Positions 53,301 through 61,638 of a stretch of DNA of 64,000 nt are shown in pieces; the first letter of the stretch is position 1, and every line of letters begins with the position of its first letter. Under the pieces are notes generated by a model, which saw nothing but the letters and a program-made list of their open reading frames with translations, ran no database searches and was not told where the DNA came from. The translations under genes and the position numbers were made by a program. Source of the stretch: Lamprobacter modestohalophilus (GTDB taxonomy: Bacteria > Pseudomonadota > Gammaproteobacteria > Chromatiales > Chromatiaceae); contig NZ_NRRY01000010.1 in assembly GCF_016583905.1 (NCBI RefSeq), forward strand, positions 1 to 64,000, in the 5' to 3' direction.

Positions 53301-53822
53301 TCACAGACCCTCTTCGTTGTCCTCAATGGCCTCGGAGATCGGTGGTAGGTAGCCGTCGATGTCCTGCGGTCCCAGCCGGTACGGGACCAGCTTGTTGAGC
53401 TGGCGCAGGCTGATGACGATGAAGTCCTCCTCCTGCTCGAGGCAGCCGTCCAACAGGTAGTACCCCCTGTCCAGCATGAGCTCGCTCAGCTGTTCGATGA
53501 ACGCTGCCTTGAGCGTTCGGCGCCCCGCGAGCGATTTCAGCTGCGCCCGACCGAGGCGATAGCGCCGTCTGCGCTCGCGGTAGATGCGAATCAGCTGATC
53601 CGTGAGCGCTTCGGGCGACAGTCGGACGGGACCGATCAACGCCTCCAGCTCCTTGATCCTGTCTGCATCCGCGCGCCCGGTCGCGTGCCAGCGCTTGACA
53701 GACCCCTCGCTGACGCCGGTCAGTTCCCCGATCTGCGCGTAGCTGTAGCCCTTCTCGAGCGCGAGCCTGACGAGCAGCCGGGCATTGAGGTTGACCCGAC
53801 GGTAGGCGCGATCTGCTGCCAT
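53301..53822 (-). CDS. HTH-domain transcriptional regulator
   Basis: 173 residues. A helix-turn-helix at 25-50 (KGYSYAQIGELTGVSEGSVK RW) is clear, with the rest helical (YRERRRRYRLGRAQLKSLAG) and acidic at the end. It is 114 bases upstream of the 877-aa gene on the same strand and may regulate or cooperate with it. An AT-rich promoter region with TAGATATAAAGTATCTAC (palindromic) lies at about 53840. Confidence 0.7.
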   Translation of the reverse strand: MAADRAYRRVNLNARLLVRLALEKGYSYAQIGELTGVSEGSVKRWHATGRADADRIKELEALIGPVRLSPEALTDQLIRIYRERRRRYRLGRAQLKSLAGRRTLKAAFIEQLSELMLDRGYYLLDGCLEQEEDFIVISLRQLNKLVPYRLGPQDIDGYLPPISEAIEDNEEGL

Positions 53823-53842
53823 GTTCGGACTCCATAGGGTGT

Positions 53843-53862
53843 AGATATAAAGTATCTACCAT
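53843..53862. promoter_or_regulatory. Palindromic operator upstream of the HTH gene
   Basis: GTAGATATAAAGTATCTAC is an inverted repeat (GTAGATA / TATCTAC) around AAAG, about 20 bases before the HTH start: probable self-regulation site. Confidence 0.55.
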
Positions 53863-54249
53863 GTGTAGACAATATACAGATAACAAGGTCACAGTTTTGA
53901 ATTTTGAATCCTTTTCAGTTTTCGCTGAACGGATGCTGGCTTGCTGCCAGCCCACAGAGGTTGCTGTGCGCGCATGCGACGAGGCCATGACGGGCACAGG
54001 ATCACGAGGAAGGATGTTGGTGCGTCCGCACGCGGGAGGAGCCGACAGCGGAACGCTGGGGTACGGGTTCGGTGCGATGGGCCGCTCGGACCCGGGATGC
54101 GTGACTGACAACTCCAAGCCGATCAGCCGCTTGGCGGCGGGCGGACTCTGGTCGCCCGCGCGCAGGTGCCGACCCCGTGCCCGAGGCGCGCCGCGCACCA
54201 GTGCCAGAAAACGTTGGGCAGGGCGTTGCAGGCGCCGCCATCCAATTGT

Positions 54250-54530
54250 GCGGTGGCCGCTGGGGCAGCGGCCCACAACAGCGAGGCAGTAGCCGAGCCC
54301 GGCGCCGCGTGCCGGGAGCACGCCGCGACGGTCCAGCGCAGCTGCCCGCTGGCAGGGAGCCGGCGGCTCTTCGGCAGGGAGCCTGCCCGTCGGGAACGGG
54401 CGTGCTAAGGCGGCAGACGTCGCCGAACGAGCGACCGGAGCCGAGAGTGGAGCTTGCGGAACGAAGGCGGAGCGAGTGAGTGAGGTGCGGCTGCGGCCGT
54501 GCGTTTCGCCATGGAGGGCAAGTTCGCCAG
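54250..54530. repeat. Multi-hairpin repeat R3, copy 2
   Basis: GTGGCCGCTGGGGCAGCGGC, CGTGCCGGGAGCACGCCGC, CGGCAGGGAGCCTGCC and GAGGTGCGGCTGCGGCCG follow in the same order as at 48628. Spacing is conserved except for the central hairpin. Confidence 0.65.
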
Positions 54531-54538
54531 AGTCGCGC

Positions 54539-54580
54539 GCGATGCCGGATGCCAGAAGCCGTCAGGCTTTTGGCATCCGG
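54539..54580. repeat. Long hairpin next to R3 copy 2
   Basis: GCCGGATGCCAGAAGCC and GGCTTTTGGCATCCGGC pair over 17 bases with one mismatch around GTCA. No T-run. Confidence 0.6.
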
Positions 54581-54704
54581 CAAGGAGTCGCGATCGAGCC
54601 GGGCAAGGATGCCGGGCGATCTTCGGCAGGGAGCCTGCGAGGCAGGAGCCGAGGTCAGCGGAGCGCCGCCGAGCGTCAGCGATGGACGGGGCGGAGCCTC
54701 CAGG

Positions 54705-54815
54705 GATGGGCTCTTTCTTCTACGGCCTCATGCGTGCCGGAAGCACGCCGATTGCCAGGATGGCACAGTGTCTCAGGAACAGGACGAGCGTGAATCCCGA
54801 GTGCGACAGCATCGG
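54705..54815. repeat. Dispersed hairpin repeat R1, copy 2
   Basis: Contains GCGTGCCGGAAGCACGCCG and GTGTCTCAGGAACAGGACG; see copy 1 at 38138. Confidence 0.7.
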
Positions 54816-54879
54816 GCGACTGGCGCTATCGCGAGTTGGCTGGCGTCGAGCGTGCCGCAACGTTGCCCTCGTCAACCAT

Positions 54880-55075
54880 AGATCTGTAGCGGAAAGCATG
54901 CGCGTGTTGGCGTCTGAGACTGAGACAGCAGAGCAGCAGGAGCAGGACAGTGAGCCAGCGTCAGAGACACAGCAGCAGCAGGAGCAGCAGGACGGGCGTC
55001 GAGCGGCGACAGTGCAGCAAGTGTCGGCAGAACAGCAGCAGCGTGGGCGTCGAGGTCGGTCGGTCTTCGGCCTAG
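54880..55075. repeat. CAG-rich repeat R2, copy 1
   Basis: Starts CATAGATCTGTAGC, then long CAGCAG/GAGCAG runs, then GGTCGGTCTTCGGCCTAGCGATGGCGCG. Translated it gives Gln/Glu-rich sequence. Copy 2 at 57920 has the same blocks in the same order. Confidence 0.65.
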
Positions 55076-55828
55076 CGATGGCGCGCGATCAAGCGCTGAC
55101 GTCGCAGCGAACAGAAGGGCGAGCCAACCAGCAACTAGCTAGCAACCCGTAGTCATCTCTTGATGCAAAACAGCCAGCACAACTCGCCCTCGATAGCGCT
55201 CCAGCCGCATGTGATGCGTTATCGAACCAGAGCGCTAGCGCTCGGTTTAATCATGGTCTCTTCTGCGGCTGCGCGCTATTCGCGCGCTGCCGCTCTTCAT
55301 CGGCACTTGTATGCTCATGGTGGCCTGATCAGCCGCAGGGAGCTATTCGCGCGCTGTGGCGTCTGCCGTGTCATCTCGGCTGGCGTGCTGCTGATCCGAC
55401 TATACGGGCGTAGCGGTTGAAGACGAGATACGAAGCCCATCCCTGGGCAGCGGCGCCTAATACCCCAGCGCCGTGATGAGTTGATCGATAACCGGATCAG
55501 TCACGAACACCCACCGCTCATCCCCCGCGCCACGAACGAACAAGCAAAGCCAAACGACGTATTGACCAGACATGACCAACCCTCCGATGCACCAGGACGG
55601 CCCACCCGCCCCGTGTGTGTCTCACCCCGAACAGGTGTAGCGGGTCGGCTCAAGGGAGGGGACCCGGCCGCCTGGCTGCCTGAGGACGCTGGCATCGCGC
55701 TGGGTTTGATGGGACGGAGGAGTTAACGAACGGCACTTGGCTTTAGCAGCCAGGTGGTTGGGGAGGCACCCTTGAACCGGCACGCTGCCTGTTAGTCTTT
55801 GGAGACACGCGGGGAGGTGGGCCAACTA

Positions 55829-55868
55829 ACCAGGCACAGGAGGTGCCGAAACGGGCAGGGAGCCCAGC
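55829..55868. repeat. GGCAC-AGGAG-GTGCC hairpin motif, copy 1
   Basis: Hairpin GGCACAGGAGGTGCC followed by GGGCAGGGAGCCC. A second copy with compensatory-like changes lies at 56340. They flank the small gene at 56011. Confidence 0.5.
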
Positions 55869-56010
55869 GACGACTCGGCACCCAAATCTTCAGTCATGGC
55901 AACGCCTGTCTGGAACAGGCGCGGCGCCTGATGACGGGATCATCCGGCGCCGTCTTCGTGCGATGGGCGATCAGCGACTGCTGCCAAAAAAGGGGCCGAA
56001 GCCCCCGCGA

Positions 56011-56226
56011 CTAAGCGCAGACTAGACAGCCTTCATGCTCGTCTTCCACCAACGCGCCACAGTCATCACAGAACCATTCGGTAGCGCCGAAGTGTTCACC
56101 CTGGTCCGCATCCGCGATCAGATACCGACTCAGCCCCCGCGACGATTCCAAATGCTCTGGCTCTTCACGGAGCGATTCAATGTTGGGTACGGACAGATCG
56201 ATGGTGACGCTGGATAATTTGGACAT
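56011..56226 (-). CDS. Small rubredoxin-like zinc-ribbon protein
   Basis: 71 residues with GGGAGGTG upstream. The C-terminus FCDDCGALVEDEHEGCLVCA has a CxxC...CxxC knuckle expected to bind zinc or iron. The N-terminal 45 residues are acidic with no fold recognised. Short mini-proteins of this type are often missed. Function unknown. Confidence 0.65.
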   Translation of the reverse strand: MSKLSSVTIDLSVPNIESLREEPEHLESSRGLSRYLIADADQGEHFGATEWFCDDCGALVEDEHEGCLVCA

Positions 56227-56339
56227 GCTGCACCTCCCGATGCGTGAGACAGAACGGACCGCCCGCCCTGTTGGTCCTCAATCACCGGCGTGGGGTGCCG
56301 GTAAACTGGGAGGAACACAGGGCGGCGCTCCCGCTGATC

Positions 56340-56380
56340 AGGCACAGGAAGTGCCGATTGGGGCAGGGAGCCCGCCCCAG
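56340..56380. repeat. GGCAC hairpin motif, copy 2
   Basis: GGCACAGGAAGTGCC then GGGCAGGGAGCCC, as in copy 1 at 55829. Confidence 0.5.
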
Positions 56381-56483
56381 TTCAGGAGCGCCTGATTGCT
56401 CGCTGGTCGATCGTTGACCAATCTAACCCTGCGGCCACGAAACTGTAATCAAAACACGCCTAGGATTGGCGTTGAGATAGGCT

Positions 56484-56520
56484 TCTCCACAAGGTTATCC
56501 ACAGGGAGCGTGGACAACTT
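56484..56520. other. Cluster of three DnaA-box-like sites
   Basis: TTCTCCACA, TTATCCACA (56495-56503) and CGTGGACAA within 35 bases. Only the middle one is a perfect DnaA box. Confidence 0.45.
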
Positions 56521-56585
56521 GCGGATCACGATGAGCAGCGATCAGGCTGTCAACCGCGCTTTGTCGATGACAGCCTAGTCATTGA

Positions 56586-56981
56586 TCAAGCAGCGATTTT
56601 CTGCAAGTGCTCTTCCTTGAACTGTTGGCGCTGCTCGGCGTTTTCCGGGTCGTATCCGTTGGCCGCCATCTTCTCGATGAGCCAGTACGGCATACGTCCG
56701 CGGATATAGACATTCTCCGGGTTGTCCGGATCGACATACTGGGTGTAGTTGCCGCTTCCCGCGCCTGGGCGTTTCCCGCGTTGTTTGCGTTGCCGGCCAC
56801 CGAGTTGTTCGGCGATATCGTCCTGTTGATAGCCTCGCTCGGCAATGATTTGCTTGAGCTCTTCAACGAATGCCTTTTTCTCTTCCTTCAGGCGCGCCTC
56901 GAAGGCACGCTCAAGAGCGTATTGCTCTTGTTTGACCTGTTCGATCTGGGCCTGGATCTCTTCTGCGCTGTGGTGTTCCAT
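56586..56981 (-). CDS. H-NS-family nucleoid protein
   Basis: 131 residues from ATG 56979-56981, GAGGTC upstream. N-terminal coiled coil (EEIQAQIEQVKQEQYALERA), basic linker (GGRQRKQRGKRPGAGSGNYT) and a C-terminal PYWLIEKMAANGYDPE end that corresponds to the DNA-binding domain of H-NS-like proteins (in place of the usual WxGRGRxP there is YIRGRMPYW). Plasmid H-NS homologues silence AT-rich acquired DNA. Likely regulator of the cassette region. Confidence 0.75.
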   Translation of the reverse strand: MEHHSAEEIQAQIEQVKQEQYALERAFEARLKEEKKAFVEELKQIIAERGYQQDDIAEQLGGRQRKQRGKRPGAGSGNYTQYVDPDNPENVYIRGRMPYWLIEKMAANGYDPENAEQRQQFKEEHLQKIAA

Positions 56982-57159
56982 CGAAGACCTCGTTCGTTCT
57001 CTGTTGTTGTCAAACACGGGTTGCATCGTTCAAACGCAACCCTCTTCTCAATGTATGCTTTTTGCCGGCTGACTTTCAAGTTTAATGGATCAGTCGGAAC
57101 GACTGCATGAGGTCTTTACATTTCTTTATCAAGCTTAGCGCGCATCGGTGGAGCCTGGA

Positions 57160-57642
57160 TCAGTCATCCAAATCGTGTTGGCCGCTGGTCACCACACGCA
57201 TGATCGCTGTCACCGTGCCAATGACCTCGACCTGATCGAGCCGGTAACGCAACGGGGCCATGCCAGTTTTTGCCGGCTGCAGACGGATGTGATTGGACTC
57301 GCGAAAGAAGCGTTTCAGCGTTGCCTCGTTGCCATCGATCAACGCGACGACGACCTCACCGTCTGAGACATTGGGTCGTGGCTGAATGAGGATCAGATCA
57401 CCATCTTCGATCTGATCCTCGGTCATCGAATCACCTCGCACGCGTAGCGCGAATTGTGCGTTCTGGGCGAGCTGTTCGGGAACCTCGATCCAGTTCGGGT
57501 CTTCGATGGCCTCGAGCGGCCGTCCAGCGCTGACGCGTCCCATGAGTGGGAGTGCGGTCATGGATGCTGTGCCAGGGTCGATCCACTCGGAGGTGTGAGT
57601 GATGCGCGTCTGACTGAGACGCTGGATGAAAAGCGTTGGCAT
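57160..57642 (-). CDS. LexA/UmuD-like S24 peptidase without HTH
   Basis: 160 residues. The S24 fold is complete: cleavage-type SAGRP (Ala 39-Gly 40), nucleophile Ser 72 in RGDSMTEDQI and general base Lys 110 in NEATLKRFF. There is no N-terminal winged helix, so it is closer to UmuD or to phage-type self-cleaving regulators than to LexA. No umuC adjoins. No ribosome-binding site is obvious. Confidence 0.78.
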   Translation of the reverse strand: MPTLFIQRLSQTRITHTSEWIDPGTASMTALPLMGRVSAGRPLEAIEDPNWIEVPEQLAQNAQFALRVRGDSMTEDQIEDGDLILIQPRPNVSDGEVVVALIDGNEATLKRFFRESNHIRLQPAKTGMAPLRYRLDQVEVIGTVTAIMRVVTSGQHDLDD

Positions 57643-57751
57643 GGCACTGGCGTCGATGAGAGGTCGTAACAGGCTATGGTAAAGGCTGCTTAACCTGGAC
57701 GCGGTTTAGGCAGCGCCAGGCAGAGGTCAGTCCAGGCTGGGCACGGTCTGG

Positions 57752-57862
57752 GCGATGGGCTCTTCTGCGGCCTCGTGCGCGCCGGGAGCGCGCCGATTGC
57801 CAGGACGGCACAACGTCTCAGGAGCAAGACGCGATTGAACCCCGGGTGCGGCAGCATCGGGC
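57752..57862. repeat. Dispersed hairpin repeat R1, copy 3
   Basis: GCGCGCCGGGAGCGCGCCG and ACGTCTCAGGAGCAAGACG, followed by GAACCCCGGGTGCGGCAGC as in copies 1 and 2. Confidence 0.7.
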
Positions 57863-57919
57863 AGCAGGCGGCGGCGCGGATTGTCTGGCGTCGAGCGGGC
57901 CGCTGTGACGGCATCCATC

Positions 57920-58135
57920 AACCATAAATCTGTAGCAGATGCGGTACTCGCTGGCGTGCGATGGGTTGCGATCGAGGGTCCTGCGGCAGAACAGCAGCAG
58001 GGAGCAGAGCAGCAGGAGAGCGATCCAGTGTCGGCGTGGCAGCCTCATCAGGAGCAGGAGCAGCAGGATGGCCGTCGAGCGGTGGCAGATCAGCAGCAGC
58101 GCGGGCGTCGAGGGTGGTCGGTCTGCGGCCTAGCG
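57920..58135. repeat. CAG-rich repeat R2, copy 2
   Basis: CATAAATCTGTAGC, CAGCAG runs and GGTGGTCGGTCTGCGGCCTAGCGACGGCGCG in the order of copy 1. R1 and R2 lie next to each other in both places, so they form one composite of about 400 bases. Confidence 0.65.
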
Positions 58136-58377
58136 ACGGCGCGGGCTGCTGGCGATGTCGGCTGTTGGCAGGTATCGAACTCGCCGTTTGGGTCCACGGC
58201 GCGTGAGGTTAGCGAGGATGTTGGAGGGAGGCACGGGCGGGCGATCAATCAAGTGCTTCGGCGGTGCGGTCGAGTGGTGAGTAGGCAGTTGCAGCCCAAC
58301 ATCCAATCTAGGCGGGCGAATCTGATAGCGCCGACGCACCGCCGGACAAAGGCGCCACCAAGAATGAGGATGTTGAT

Positions 58378-58959
58378 ATGAGCCAGATACGAGAAGAAGT
58401 CCTGTCCGCGAATACAGCCTATGCGGCGAGCTTCAATAAGGGCGATCTGCCGATGCCACCAGGTCGCCACTTTGCGATCTTGACCTGTATGGATGCGCGA
58501 TTGGACCCGGCTAAATATGCCGGACTCGCGGAGGGCGATGCGCATGTGATCCGTAACGCCGGTGGACGCGCAAGCGATGATGCGATCCGTTCGCTGGTGA
58601 TCTCGTACAAGTTGCTGGGCACACGTGAGTGGTTCGTGATCCACCACACTGATTGCGGGATGGAGACCTTCACCGATGAGATCATGCGCGATCTGTTGGC
58701 CAGCAGCCTGAAGACCTCGAGCGTCGACGCCTCGGGCTGGCATGATTCAGGCGAGGGTCCGGGGTCGAGCGAGGGGCGTTACATCGATTGGCTGACGATC
58801 AAGGACAACGCGCAAAGTGTGGTCGATGACGTTCAGCGTATCCGGCAACATCCGTTGGTCCCTGGCAATATTCCGATCTACGGGTACATCTACGATGTGC
58901 GCAGCGGGAAGCTGATCGAGGTGCCAGAGGCAACCGCAGTCGGTACGGTCTCGGTCTGA
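58378..58959 (+). CDS. Beta-carbonic anhydrase-like protein
   Basis: 193 residues, GAGG upstream. Zinc ligands Cys 37 (LTCMDARLD), His 90 and Cys 93 (IHHTDCGM), and the Asp 39-Arg 41 dyad. Length and [18 protein letters not shown] correspond to the small type of beta-class enzymes. It interconverts CO2 and bicarbonate in the cytoplasm. Monocistronic. Confidence 0.88.
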   Translation: MSQIREEVLSANTAYAASFNKGDLPMPPGRHFAILTCMDARLDPAKYAGLAEGDAHVIRNAGGRASDDAIRSLVISYKLLGTREWFVIHHTDCGMETFTDEIMRDLLASSLKTSSVDASGWHDSGEGPGSSEGRYIDWLTIKDNAQSVVDDVQRIRQHPLVPGNIPIYGYIYDVRSGKLIEVPEATAVGTVSV

Positions 58960-58991
58960 TCGGGCCTTCCTCGGGCAGGGATGCCCGTGGC

Positions 58992-59303
58992 TCAGTGCAG
59001 GCGCTGGCTGCTGGTGCTCAACGATCCGTGTGCGCGTAGTTGACGCAGCAGTTCCGCCCTTCCCTGCAGCGCTACGATCAGGGCCTTATCCACATCGCCG
59101 AGATTCAACAGATCGCCATCAATCAGTCTGTCTTGGGGCATCTCGAATGGTGCAACAGCCCAGGCCGCACCGAACCCACCGAGCCACCAACGTTGCGCCT
59201 CGATGTCGTCCAGCGGTGGAAAGTGATGGTCGTCCTGCAGCCCCTGCTCGTAGACATCCCAGCCACGATCAAACCAAACATTGAGCTGTGCATCCTCGTC
59301 CAT
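58992..59303 (-). CDS. Small hypothetical protein, RMF-like
   Basis: 103 residues. NVWFDRGWDVYEQGLQDD and QRWWLGGFGAAWAVAPF again show the paired aromatic/Gly pattern reminiscent of ribosome modulation factor and of the 38257 protein. The match is short. Function unknown. Confidence 0.5.
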   Translation of the reverse strand: MDEDAQLNVWFDRGWDVYEQGLQDDHHFPPLDDIEAQRWWLGGFGAAWAVAPFEMPQDRLIDGDLLNLGDVDKALIVALQGRAELLRQLRAHGSLSTSSQRLH

Positions 59304-59350
59304 GTGGATCAGCTCTCGTAGAGTTCTTTTGCCTTTTGCTCGATTCCATC

Positions 59351-60193
59351 ATGATCCTGACCGCCCGCCTCAAATCGCTGAGCTTCGTGCTGCTCGGCCT
59401 CCTCGCGCTACTCGCTGGCTTCTGGTGGAGCGCGTCCAATCCTCAGCAGGACGGCGGGGCAACCCTGCCGCTGACCGATGGCGTTGGTCTGATCGGACCA
59501 CCGCGGAACTTCTCGCCGACCGAAGCCGCAGCGTTGTTCGCCGACAGCCGCAAGGCCTGTGAGGGTCCCTGCATCACGCCCTTTGGCGAGATCCTCGGGA
59601 TCGCAGACGGTGCCGAAGCGCGCTCGAATTGCACCTCGCGCTGCGTGCTTCCCAAGCGTGGCTTCCTGGATCTGGAGAGTGGGGCTTATGCCGTGTTGGA
59701 GGAAGCGCCAGAGGATACGGCCTTGGTCTACGTTGGCATCACCTATCAGTGCGTCGGCTATGCGCGGTACTGGTGGATGAAAAACCTGTCGCTGACCTTC
59801 GGCGATGTCGATGATGCACACCAGATCCTCTATCTGACCGAGGCGACTGATCCCCGCACTGGCGAGACCTTCGCGCTCGGGCGCTCGGTGAACGGCTCGG
59901 CCGAGCGACCACCACAGCGGGGGGATCTTCTGGTGTATGCCGCCGATCGAGATGATCCCGAGTGGCGCTTTGGCCATGTGGCGGTGATCGTCGGGGTGGA
60001 CCTGGAGCGGAGCCTGGTCTCGGTGGCGGAAGAGAACTACGACAACCATCCCTGGCAGAACCCGGAAGTCTTCGCTCGTCAGGTTCGCCTCTTTGAGATC
60101 AATGGCCGCTACACCATGCTCGATCTGAGCGAGGGCGAGACCCGCAATTCCGATGGTGGCCAGATCGCCGGCTGGATCTATCCGGTGCGCTGA
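59351..60193 (+). CDS. Membrane-anchored CHAP-domain amidase
   Basis: 280 residues from ATG 59351. One N-terminal transmembrane segment (SLSFVLLGLLALLAGFWW). The CHAP domain spans 90-260: catalytic Cys in YQCVGYARYWW and His in RFGHVAVIVGVD. The glutathionylspermidine-amidase branch of CHAP enzymes is the nearest in my view (EENYDNHPW, DVDDAHQI). A peptidoglycan amidase role is the alternative. Confidence 0.78.
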   Translation: MILTARLKSLSFVLLGLLALLAGFWWSASNPQQDGGATLPLTDGVGLIGPPRNFSPTEAAALFADSRKACEGPCITPFGEILGIADGAEARSNCTSRCVLPKRGFLDLESGAYAVLEEAPEDTALVYVGITYQCVGYARYWWMKNLSLTFGDVDDAHQILYLTEATDPRTGETFALGRSVNGSAERPPQRGDLLVYAADRDDPEWRFGHVAVIVGVDLERSLVSVAEENYDNHPWQNPEVFARQVRLFEINGRYTMLDLSEGETRNSDGGQIAGWIYPVR

Positions 60194-60257
60194 TCAGCAG
60201 CGTCCGGTTCAGGTTTCCCGTGCCGCGATGCCAGGTCGATCAAGCCTCTGGGCGACA

Positions 60258-60335
60258 TGAGTCAATGTGAGTCATGCTGACTTACTTTGAGTCATTCTGA
60301 CTTGACTCGTTCTGAGTTGCTCCCAGTCGTTCTAG
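60258..60335. repeat. 10-bp tandem repeat array, left
   Basis: Units TGAGTCAATG, TGAGTCATGC, TGACTTACTT, TGAGTCATTC, TGAC, then TGAGTTGCTC and CCAGTCGTTC follow with a period of exactly 10 bases, apart from one interruption. See the right array. Confidence 0.75.
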
Positions 60336-60606
60336 CGATTTGCCTGTCGATACGTCCAAGGCGTCTGGTGTAAGCCTGGCTGGGACCAGATGCCAAGCCC
60401 GTGCGTCTTGGGCCTTGGGCTTATCCTGCAGCCTTTAGTAGCCTCTGTCTGTTCAGTACTGCGGATAGACCGCCGTCTGTCCATCGGCCACTATCCGCTG
60501 GTTCAAGCGGTTCCAGGGCGGCGCCCGAAATGGGCACTTCAACGGGACGCGTCCATCCTTCCTGAAATACATATTTCAAGCAGAGAGGCTGAAAAACAAA
60601 GACTTA
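60336..60606. other. Spacer between the two arrays
   Basis: About 270 bases with no gene. I see no strong inverted repeat. Confidence 0.4.
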
Positions 60607-60672
60607 AAAGTCATTCCAGGTCAAGTTGAGTCAGACTGAGTCAAGTCGTTCTGAGTCGTTCTGAGTCAACTC
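60607..60672. repeat. 10-bp tandem repeat array, right
   Basis: Units AAAGTCATTC, CAGGTCAAGT, TGAGTCAGAC, TGAGTCAAG-TCGTTC, TGAGTCGTTC and TGAGTCAACT. Same direction as the left array. The recombinase starts 30 bases later. Each unit contains GAGTC, i.e. a GANTC site. Confidence 0.75.
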
Positions 60673-60701
60673 AGGTTAGAACACCCTAACCCGTCCAACA
60701 G

Positions 60702-61634
60702 GTGGATGCCGTGAAAGAACATGCAGATTTCTGGATCGCCCGGAAGGATTTCCTCGACAACCTCCGCTACATCCGTGGCGCGGCTGTTGGAACCTGTGTC
60801 GGCTATCGATCCGACCTAGGACTTTGGGGCCAATGGCTGACCGAGGCTGAGCGTGACTGGAGACAATGCACCCACATGCAGGTCGAGCAGTGGATCAGTT
60901 GGCAGATGCGCGAGCGGGGCGTGAGTGCGCACATCATCGCTCGACGGCTCTCCTGTCTGTCCTCGTTTTACAAGTGGGCCAAGAAGCACGGGCTGAGCGA
61001 GTCCGACCCTGTCTATCTGGCCGACAAGCCAAAACGCTCGCAGCGCATGCCGATCTGGCTCGAACGCGATGAGCAGGCACGTCTGCAGCGTGCATCTGAG
61101 GACATCGAGGATATGGCCGAATCCATCACCGGACGCAAACGCGAGCAGGTGCTCCAAGCCCGGCGGCGCTATGACTGCCTGTTTGGATTGATCCAGAATT
61201 CGGGACTGAGGATCTCAGAAGCACTGGCCGTGCAGGTGCAGGATGTGAAGATGGTCAATGGCGTTGCCCGCTCAGTGCGTGTCATCGGCAAGGGCAACAA
61301 GGAGCGTTGTGTACCGCTGCCCCTGAGCTTCGGTCCCTCGCTCGCCACCTGGATCAGCGAACAGCCCACCGACGATGGCTATATCTTCGCCAAGGCACCC
61401 GGCGACCGACCACCGAGCGCCCGCGCGGCCCGGCTCTATCTGCGCCAGCTGGTCGAGCGCGCCGAGATCAACAAGCCGGTCACGCCGCACAAGCTCCGAC
61501 ACACCTACGCGACCCGGTTGCTCGAGTCAGGCGCCCAGCTGGTCTACATCCAGGCCCTGCTCGGCCATAGCAATATCGCCACCACCCAGATCTATACCCA
61601 CGTCGCTGATGGCCGGATGGCTGATGTCGTATGA
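60702..61634 (+). CDS. XerC/XerD-like tyrosine recombinase
   Basis: 310 residues from GTG 60702. Core-binding domain at 10-100, catalytic domain from about 115. Arg 170 (SGLRISEAL), Lys 198 (IGKGNKE), His 263/Arg 266 (PHKLRHTYA), His 289 (LLGHSN) and Tyr 298 (QIYTH) are all present. It lacks the extra helix of integron integrases, so it is not IntI. The 10-bp arrays upstream may be its sites. An IS200/IS605 end begins 15 bases after its stop. Confidence 0.88.
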   Translation: MDAVKEHADFWIARKDFLDNLRYIRGAAVGTCVGYRSDLGLWGQWLTEAERDWRQCTHMQVEQWISWQMRERGVSAHIIARRLSCLSSFYKWAKKHGLSESDPVYLADKPKRSQRMPIWLERDEQARLQRASEDIEDMAESITGRKREQVLQARRRYDCLFGLIQNSGLRISEALAVQVQDVKMVNGVARSVRVIGKGNKERCVPLPLSFGPSLATWISEQPTDDGYIFAKAPGDRPPSARAARLYLRQLVERAEINKPVTPHKLRHTYATRLLESGAQLVYIQALLGHSNIATTQIYTHVADGRMADVV

Positions 61635-61638
61635 AGTC

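Larger units (their letters stand above)
53900..56010. other. 2.1-kb gene-free region of structured repeats
   Basis: No gene that I can support. It holds R3 copy 2, R1 copy 2, a Gln-codon-rich repeat R2 copy 1 and a small hairpin motif near 55829. Frames up to 330 codons here change composition from block to block and overlap the repeats. Confidence 0.6.

Noticed and set aside
54499-55152. Long Gln-rich frame (217 codons) on the plus strand
   Set aside because: It runs through repeats R1 and R2 and several hairpins, has no ribosome-binding site, and its copy at 57881 is aligned at DNA level as well as protein level. Treated as repeat, although weak coding is not excluded.
57690-57914. Minus-strand frame repeating RALPARTRPQ
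   Set aside because: The same peptide appears at 37997-38272 because repeat R1 is copied; this is DNA repeat conservation, not evidence of a protein.
60702-61634. Possible integron integrase for the cassette array
   Set aside because: Catalytic residues are fine but the IntI-specific insertion between the second and third catalytic boxes is missing; it looks like a general XerC/D-type enzyme.
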